Shown here: positions 30,088 through 34,341 of the stretch, one piece after another
Position numbering within the stretch: the stretch's first letter is position 1
How the letters are laid out: every line of letters starts with the position of its first letter
From: Streptomyces carpinensis
GTDB lineage: Bacteria > Actinomycetota > Actinomycetes > Streptomycetales > Streptomycetaceae
Assembly (NCBI RefSeq): GCF_002154505.1
Contig: NZ_MUBM01000284.1
Span: forward strand, 1-34,341
Direction of reading: 5' to 3'
Length of the DNA stretch: 34,341 bases
The notes under the pieces: generated by a model
Database searches by the model: none
What the model saw: the letters and a program-made list of their open reading frames with translations, nothing else
Told to the model about the DNA's origin: nothing
Translations under genes and position numbers: made by a program

Positions 30088-31506
30088 GTGACCAGCACAG
30101 CGCACGCGCCCACCCCACGAGCCGGTACGGCTCATCCCGATCACCTCGGGCACGTCATCTTCATCGCCGCAGCGGCCGCCATGGGCGGCTTCCTCTTCGG
30201 CTACGACAGCTCCGTGATCAACGGCGCCGTCGAGGCCATCCGGCACCGCTACGACGTCGGCTCCGCCGCGCTGGCCCAGGTCATCGCCATCGCCCTGATC
30301 GGCTGCGCCATCGGCGCCGCGACCGCCGGCCGGATAGCCGACCGCATCGGCCGCATCCGCTGCATGCAGATCGCCGCGGTCCTGTTCACCATCAGCGCCG
30401 TCGGCTCCGCGCTTCCGTTCGCCCTGTGGGACCTCGCCTTCTGGCGCATCATCGGCGGCTTCGCCATCGGCATGGCCTCGGTCATCGGCCCCGCCTACAT
30501 CGCCGAGGTGGCCCCGCCCGCCTACCGCGGCCGTCTCGGTTCCTTCCAGCAGGCCGCGATCGTCGTCGGCATCGCCGTCTCGCAGCTGGTCAACTGGGGT
30601 CTGCTGAACGCCGCCGGCGGCGACCAGCGGGGCAAGCTCATGGGCCTGGAGGCCTGGCAGGTCATGCTCGGCGTGATGGTCGTCCCCGCCGTGCTGTACG
30701 GACTGCTCTCCTTCGCGATCCCCGAGTCCCCGCGCTTCCTGCTCTCCGTCGGCCGCCGTGCTCGGGCTCGCGAGATCCTCGCCGAGGTCGAGGGCGCCGA
30801 CACTAACCTCGACGCCCGCGTGGCCGAGATCGAGACCGCCATGAAGGGCGAGCACAAGTCCACCTTCAAGGACCTGCTCGGCGGCGGCTTCTTCTTCAAG
30901 CCGATCGTCTGGGTCGGCATCGGTCTGTCGGTCTTCCAGCAGTTCGTCGGCATCAACGTCGCGTTCTACTACTCCTCGACGCTGTGGCAGTCCGTCGGTG
31001 TCGACCCGAGCCAGTCGTTCTTCTACTCGTTCACGACCTCGATCATCAACATCGTCGGCACCGTGATCGCGATGATCTTCGTGGACCGCGTGGGCCGAAA
31101 GCCGCTCGCCCTCATCGGCTCGGTCGGCATGGTCGTCGGCCTCGCCCTGGAGGCCTGGGCGTTCTCCTACCACCTGGTCGACGGCAAGCTGCCGAGCACC
31201 CAGGGCTGGGTCGCGCTGATCGCCGCCCACGTCTTCGTCCTCTTCTTCGCCCTGTCCTGGGGCGTGGTCGTGTGGGTCTTCCTCGGCGAGATGTTCCCGA
31301 ACAAGCTCCGCGCCGCGGCCCTGGGCGTCGCCGCCTCCGCGCAGTGGATCGCCAACTGGGCCATCACCGCGAGCTTCCCGTCGCTGGCCGACTGGAACCT
31401 CTCCGGCACCTACGTGATCTACACGGTCTTCGCCGCGCTCTCCATCCCGTTCGTCCTGAAGTTCGTCAAGGAGACGAAGGGCAAGGCGCTGGAGGAGATG
31501 GGGTAA
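30088..31506 (+). CDS. glcP: Glucose permease, MFS sugar porter family
   Basis: A 472-residue 12-TM sugar:H+ symporter. Family marks are GFLFGYDSSVINGA (34-47), GRIADRIGRIR (81-91), PESPRFLLS (212-220), QQFVGINVAFYYSS (284-297), VDRVGRKPLALIG and the terminal VKETKGKALEEMG. In S. coelicolor the gene at this position after smc (SCO5578) encodes the major glucose transporter GlcP, which feeds glucose kinase and carbon catabolite control; sequence and synteny fit that assignment. The GTG at 30088 follows GAGGAG at SD distance. A single-gene unit with its own promoter (29972-29999) and a strong shared terminator (31575-31619). Confidence 0.92.
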   Translation: MTSTAHAPTPRAGTAHPDHLGHVIFIAAAAAMGGFLFGYDSSVINGAVEAIRHRYDVGSAALAQVIAIALIGCAIGAATAGRIADRIGRIRCMQIAAVLFTISAVGSALPFALWDLAFWRIIGGFAIGMASVIGPAYIAEVAPPAYRGRLGSFQQAAIVVGIAVSQLVNWGLLNAAGGDQRGKLMGLEAWQVMLGVMVVPAVLYGLLSFAIPESPRFLLSVGRRARAREILAEVEGADTNLDARVAEIETAMKGEHKSTFKDLLGGGFFFKPIVWVGIGLSVFQQFVGINVAFYYSSTLWQSVGVDPSQSFFYSFTTSIINIVGTVIAMIFVDRVGRKPLALIGSVGMVVGLALEAWAFSYHLVDGKLPSTQGWVALIAAHVFVLFFALSWGVVVWVFLGEMFPNKLRAAALGVAASAQWIANWAITASFPSLADWNLSGTYVIYTVFAALSIPFVLKFVKETKGKALEEMG

Positions 31507-31574
31507 CCCGGGTAACTGCCCGCACGGTCCCGAGGAGACGGGCCAAGTCCCCGCTGCCCCTCTCCTCGTACCCT

Positions 31575-31619
31575 CCGCCGCCCCCCGGCCCGGCCACTGC
31601 CCGGACCGGGGGGCGGCGG
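31575..31619. terminator. Bidirectional terminator between convergent glcP and the small unknown gene
   Basis: A perfect 14-bp GC stem (CCGCCGCCCCCCGG/CCGGGGGGCGGCGG) with a 17-nt loop, followed on the plus strand by TCTTCG. It lies 68 bp after glcP and 16 bp past the minus-strand gene stop, so it suits both transcripts. Confidence 0.8.
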
Positions 31620-31635
31620 TCTTCGCCGGCCCGGG

Positions 31636-32013
31636 TCACCAGACGATGACGCCACCGCCGGTCTCCCGCGCGCGCAGCGCGGCAGCCTCCAGGTTGTCCA
31701 GCCGGTCCGCGAGCCGGGCCCTGCGCTCCTCGACCGTCCGGGGCCCCTCGGTGGCGAGGGCGACCACGTCCAGATGGGCACGCAGGAGCGCGACCTCGCC
31801 CAGGAACTCCGCCAGCTCCCCGGTCTCCACCTGCAGCCACTCCTCCCGCACCCGGGGCAGGAAACGGGCCCCCAGCGAGCGCACGGCGTCCGAACCCCAC
31901 ACCGCCGTACGCCACGACTCCGGCCCGGCCGAGTCGTTGCATCCCTCGGGCACGTCGAGCACGCGCATCTCGCCGTCCGGGGCACGGACGAACACATCCA
32001 CCGACAGGGTCAT
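31636..32013 (-). CDS. Hypothetical protein of unknown function
   Basis: A 125-residue acidic, soluble protein I do not assign to a family. It begins MTLSVDVFVRAPDGEMRVLD, contains VPEGCNDSAGPESWRTAVWG and ends in an amphipathic helical region (LADRLDNLEAAALRARETGG, then GVIVW). The ATG at 32013 is preferred because it opens a strand-like conserved-looking block; an upstream in-frame start at 32049 would add MAPPGDRCSTGP with no SD. No membrane segment or signal peptide. It lies downstream of the NCS1 permease gene on the same strand, but a terminator at 32158-32190 separates them. Confidence 0.75.
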   Translation of the reverse strand: MTLSVDVFVRAPDGEMRVLDVPEGCNDSAGPESWRTAVWGSDAVRSLGARFLPRVREEWLQVETGELAEFLGEVALLRAHLDVVALATEGPRTVEERRARLADRLDNLEAAALRARETGGGVIVW

Positions 32014-32157
32014 GGGCCCAGTGGAGCACCGGTCGCCCGGAGGGGCCAAGGATTATCGACCGGCCGGGGTTGCCGGCCGGGCCGGCGGGCGCGGTACGCA
32101 GGGCCACGTCCCCCTGCGCACAACGACGTCCCACGTCGCCCTCCCGAGCAAGGCAAA

Positions 32158-32190
32158 GTCCCCCTCCTGCGGAAGGCGCTGAAGGGGGAC
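32158..32190 (-). terminator. Terminator of the NCS1 permease gene
   Basis: Perfect GTCCCCCT/AGGGGGAC arms enclose a 17-nt loop that can pair further inside. On the minus strand the hairpin is followed by TTTGCCTT. It lies 29 bp past the permease stop (32219). Confidence 0.65.
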
Positions 32191-32218
32191 CGCGGCCGTG
32201 GACGGCGGCCGGAGAGCG

Positions 32219-33673
32219 TCAGACGGCCACCGGCGCCGGCTGCTCGACGGGCTCCTCGGCACCCGAGGCCGGCGCCGCCACCGCCGGCTTGGGCAGCACC
32301 AGGTACAGCCCGCCGGAGACCACGATGGTGGCGACCCAGCCGAGGCCGTACTCGCCGATGACGTTGTTGTGGGCGAGCGGGCCGGTGAACCAGTCGGACG
32401 TGGTGAACAGCAGGCCGGCCCCGAGACCGACGGCCCAGGCGGCCACCGCGGCCGGGGAGAAGCCGCCCCGGTACCAGTAGGCGCTGGTGCGCGTGGTGTC
32501 GGCCATGGCCGCCCCGTCGTACTGCGTGCGCCGCAGCATGTCCGCGCCGAAGACGCCGACCCAGGCGGAGAAGGCGACCGCGAGCAGCGACAGGAAGGCG
32601 ATGAAGGAGCCCATGAAGCTGGTCGCCGCCAGCATCAGCACACCGCCGAAGGCCAGCGAGATCACGGCGTTGACCGAGACCGCCCAGTGACGCGGCACCT
32701 TGAAACCGAGGGTCTGCGCGGTGAAGCCCGCCGAGTACATCGACATCGAGTTGATCAGCAGCATGCCGATCAGCGCGATCAGCAGGTACGGCACCGCGAT
32801 CCAGGTCGGCAGGATCTCGCCGAGGAAGGAGACCGGGTCGGCGGCCGAGGCCAGGTCCGGCGTGGAGACCGCCATCACCGCGCCCATGAGCACCATGGGC
32901 AGGACGACGATGCCGGCGCCGCCGACGGACGTGCCCACGATCGCCTTGGAGGAGGCCGTGCGCGGCAGGTAGCGGGTGAAGTCCGGCGCGCTCGGGATCC
33001 AGCTGACACCACCCGCCGCGATCATGCCGATACCGGTGATCACCGCGGCCGTCGAACCGGCGGAGTGCGCGAACACCTTCGACCAGTCGGTGTCCACGAC
33101 CAGATAGACCAGGACCAGCACCGAGAAGAGGCCGAAGAGGTAGGTCGCGTACTTGTTGCACTTCTGCACGGCGTTGATGCCGAGCCCGGAGATCGCGAAG
33201 GTCGCGACCACGAACGCCAGCAGCGTCACCATGTCCAGCACGCTGTTCGCCTTCAGGCCGAACACGATGTCCAGGATGGTGAGCACGGCGTAGGCGCCGG
33301 TCACCGCGTTGATCGTCTCCCAGCCCCAGCGGGCGACCCAGATCAGCGAACCGGGCAGCAGGTTGCCGCGCTGTCCGAAGACCGCGCGGGACAGCGCCAT
33401 GCCGGGCGCCCCGCCGCGCTTGCCCGCGATGCCGATCAGCCCGACCAGGCCGTACGACACGACGGGCGCGGCCACGGCGACGACGAGCGCCTGCCAGAGG
33501 TTGAGGTGGTACGCCACGACCAGGCTCGCGCCCATCGTGAGCAACAGCACGCTGATGTTGGCGCCGACCCAGGTGGGAAACAGCTCGCGGGTCCGGGCGG
33601 TGCGTTCATGGTCCGGCACCTGTTCGATGCCGCGGGTTTCCAGTGCGCCTTCGGTCTCGGCGGTCTTGCTCAT
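32219..33673 (-). CDS. NCS1-family nucleobase:cation symporter (purine/cytosine permease type)
   Basis: A 484-residue integral membrane protein with about 12 hydrophobic helices. Family features are FPTWVGANISVLLLTMGASL (32-51, TM1), GKRGGAPGMALSRAVFGQRG (84-103), the substrate-region stretch WVARWGWETINAV (112-124) and GGVSWIPSAPDFTRYLPR. It should import a nucleobase or related ring compound (cytosine, purine, allantoin or HMP) with H+ or Na+; the substrate is not fixed by sequence. The Ala/Pro/Glu-rich C-terminal tail is cytoplasmic. The ATG at 33673 begins a hydrophilic N-terminus and lacks a clear SD. No TPP or purine riboswitch consensus was recognised in the leader. Divergent from ftsY. 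Confidence 0.9.
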   Translation of the reverse strand: MSKTAETEGALETRGIEQVPDHERTARTRELFPTWVGANISVLLLTMGASLVVAYHLNLWQALVVAVAAPVVSYGLVGLIGIAGKRGGAPGMALSRAVFGQRGNLLPGSLIWVARWGWETINAVTGAYAVLTILDIVFGLKANSVLDMVTLLAFVVATFAISGLGINAVQKCNKYATYLFGLFSVLVLVYLVVDTDWSKVFAHSAGSTAAVITGIGMIAAGGVSWIPSAPDFTRYLPRTASSKAIVGTSVGGAGIVVLPMVLMGAVMAVSTPDLASAADPVSFLGEILPTWIAVPYLLIALIGMLLINSMSMYSAGFTAQTLGFKVPRHWAVSVNAVISLAFGGVLMLAATSFMGSFIAFLSLLAVAFSAWVGVFGADMLRRTQYDGAAMADTTRTSAYWYRGGFSPAAVAAWAVGLGAGLLFTTSDWFTGPLAHNNVIGEYGLGWVATIVVSGGLYLVLPKPAVAAPASGAEEPVEQPAPVAV

Positions 33674-33793
33674 GAAGAAGTGGTCCGTGCCTCGTTCGTG
33701 GGGGGCTTGAGGTGCCGTCGGTGGGGGAGTCGAGGACCCCTCGCGTGGGGACGGTGACCTCGGGACTCTACGTGTGCGGACGCGACCCGCACC

Positions 33794-33822
33794 ATCGTAC
33801 TTTGATCCGACTCATGGCTTTA
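33794..33822 (-). promoter_or_regulatory. Possible promoter of the NCS1 permease gene
   Basis: On the minus strand TACGAT (complement of 33794-33799) could be a -10 element, with a weak TAAAGC/TTAAAG -35 at 17-18 bp. A GTGCGG/CCGCAC inverted repeat (33774-33792) falls at the expected start of the transcript and may be an operator. Confidence 0.35.
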
Positions 33823-33893
33823 AGTGGCGTTTGTCTCTTGGCGGAAGACACAAACCCCCTCCCACCGGACCCATGACTGATACTGGACGCGTT

Positions 33894-34341
33894 ATGGAAA
33901 CCATCATCCTTGCTGTAGTCATCGCCGTGGTGGTGCTCGGCGCGCTCGGCGGGCTCGTCGTCGGCAGCCGGCGGAGGAAGCCGCTGCCCCCGCCACCGCC
34001 CAGCCCGCCCGACATCACCGCCCCTCCGGCCGAGCCGCACGTCGGCGAGGAGGCCGAGACGCCGCGCGAGGAGCCGCGGCGGACGATCGAGGAGGTGGAT
34101 CTTCCGGACGGCGGCGCACCTCCCGTCGCCGTGGAGGAGCCGCCCGTCGTCGAAGAGCTTCCGGTACCCGAGATCGAGGTCCCGGAGCCCACCGCCGGCC
34201 GCCTGATCCGGCTGCGCGCCCGTCTCTCCCGGTCGCAGAACGCCCTGGGCAAGGGCCTGCTCACCCTGCTGTCCCGCGAGCACCTCGACGAGGACACCTG
34301 GGAGGAGATCGAGGACACCCTGCTGACCGCCGACGTCGGCG
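33894..34341 (+). CDS. ftsY: Signal recognition particle receptor FtsY, N-terminal part (3' truncated by window)
   Basis: The first 149 codons are visible. A membrane-anchoring segment, METIILAVVIAVVVLGALGG, is followed by a basic RRRK stop and a Pro-rich stretch. A long acidic linker (about 40-100), typical of actinobacterial FtsY, precedes the N-domain start (LRARLSRSQNALGKGLLTLL, HLDEDTWEEIEDTLLTADVG). The GTPase (NG) domain lies beyond the window. FtsY docks SRP-ribosome complexes at the Sec translocon. The ATG at 33894 has only a short GGA six bases upstream. Synteny (smc then ftsY) matches Bacillus and other Streptomyces. Confidence 0.93.
   Translation, partial: METIILAVVIAVVVLGALGGLVVGSRRRKPLPPPPPSPPDITAPPAEPHVGEEAETPREEPRRTIEEVDLPDGGAPPVAVEEPPVVEELPVPEIEVPEPTAGRLIRLRARLSRSQNALGKGLLTLLSREHLDEDTWEEIEDTLLTADVG

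Noticed and set aside
33674..33893. Riboswitch (TPP or purine) in the leader of the NCS1 permease
   Set aside because: None of the conserved TPP or purine-riboswitch core sequences are present; only simple inverted repeats were found.
1..34341. CRISPR arrays, intact insertion sequences or rRNA/tRNA genes
   Set aside because: No regularly spaced repeats with spacers, no intact transposase and no RNA-gene signatures were seen.

Overview
The window is GC-rich actinobacterial chromosome, almost certainly Streptomyces. Codon use is strongly G/C in third positions. The order thiD, rpmB, fakA-like, recG, rsmD, coaD, a DivIVA-like gene, yceD, rpmF, rnc, mutM, acyP, smc, glcP, ftsY matches the conserved Streptomyces block around SCO5563-SCO5580 as I remember it. 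It also echoes the Bacillus rpmB-yloV-recG-rnc-smc-ftsY order. No RNA genes, CRISPR arrays or intact mobile elements were seen.

Layout. 1-316: the 3' end of thiD, with an in-frame 24-bp tandem repeat. 363-4633 (minus): an AfsR/SARP-type regulator translationally coupled to a flavin monooxygenase, with a degenerate ~27-bp tandem repeat upstream of the regulator. 4819-7120: rpmB (minus, with terminator) and a divergent FakA/YloV-like kinase. 7145-11979 (minus): an HSP90-family ATPase overlapping a 993-residue TPR protein, placed between the fakA-like gene and recG. 12143-19633 (plus): the core run recG, rsmD, coaD, a coiled-coil protein with a Q/Y/G/P-rich tail, yceD, rpmF, rnc (absB), mutM.

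19606-25036 looks like an accessory patch: an HxlR regulator, a remarkable single-ORF fusion of a 12-TM APC permease with a SpoIIE/RsbU-type PP2C phosphatase and an RsbW-like HATPase, a SUFU-domain protein, a frameshifted remnant of a tyrosine-recombinase C-terminus, and a membrane-anchored CAP-domain protein preceded by a perfect 24-bp palindrome. 25206-29870 (plus): acyP, a 67-residue coiled-coil protein with a strong terminator, and smc. 30088-33673: the glucose permease gene glcP, a small unknown gene and an NCS1 nucleobase permease. 33894-end: the 5' part of ftsY.

How they work together. The core genes serve ribosome assembly and RNA processing (L28, L32, YceD, RsmD, RNase III), DNA repair (RecG, MutM), CoA synthesis (CoaD), chromosome condensation (SMC) and membrane protein targeting (FtsY). 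The best candidate for an undescribed system is the permease-phosphatase-kinase fusion at 20061-22730. It would tie amino-acid transport or sensing directly to partner-switching control of a sigma factor. Second is the HSP90-TPR gene pair. Both are inferences from domain content only.
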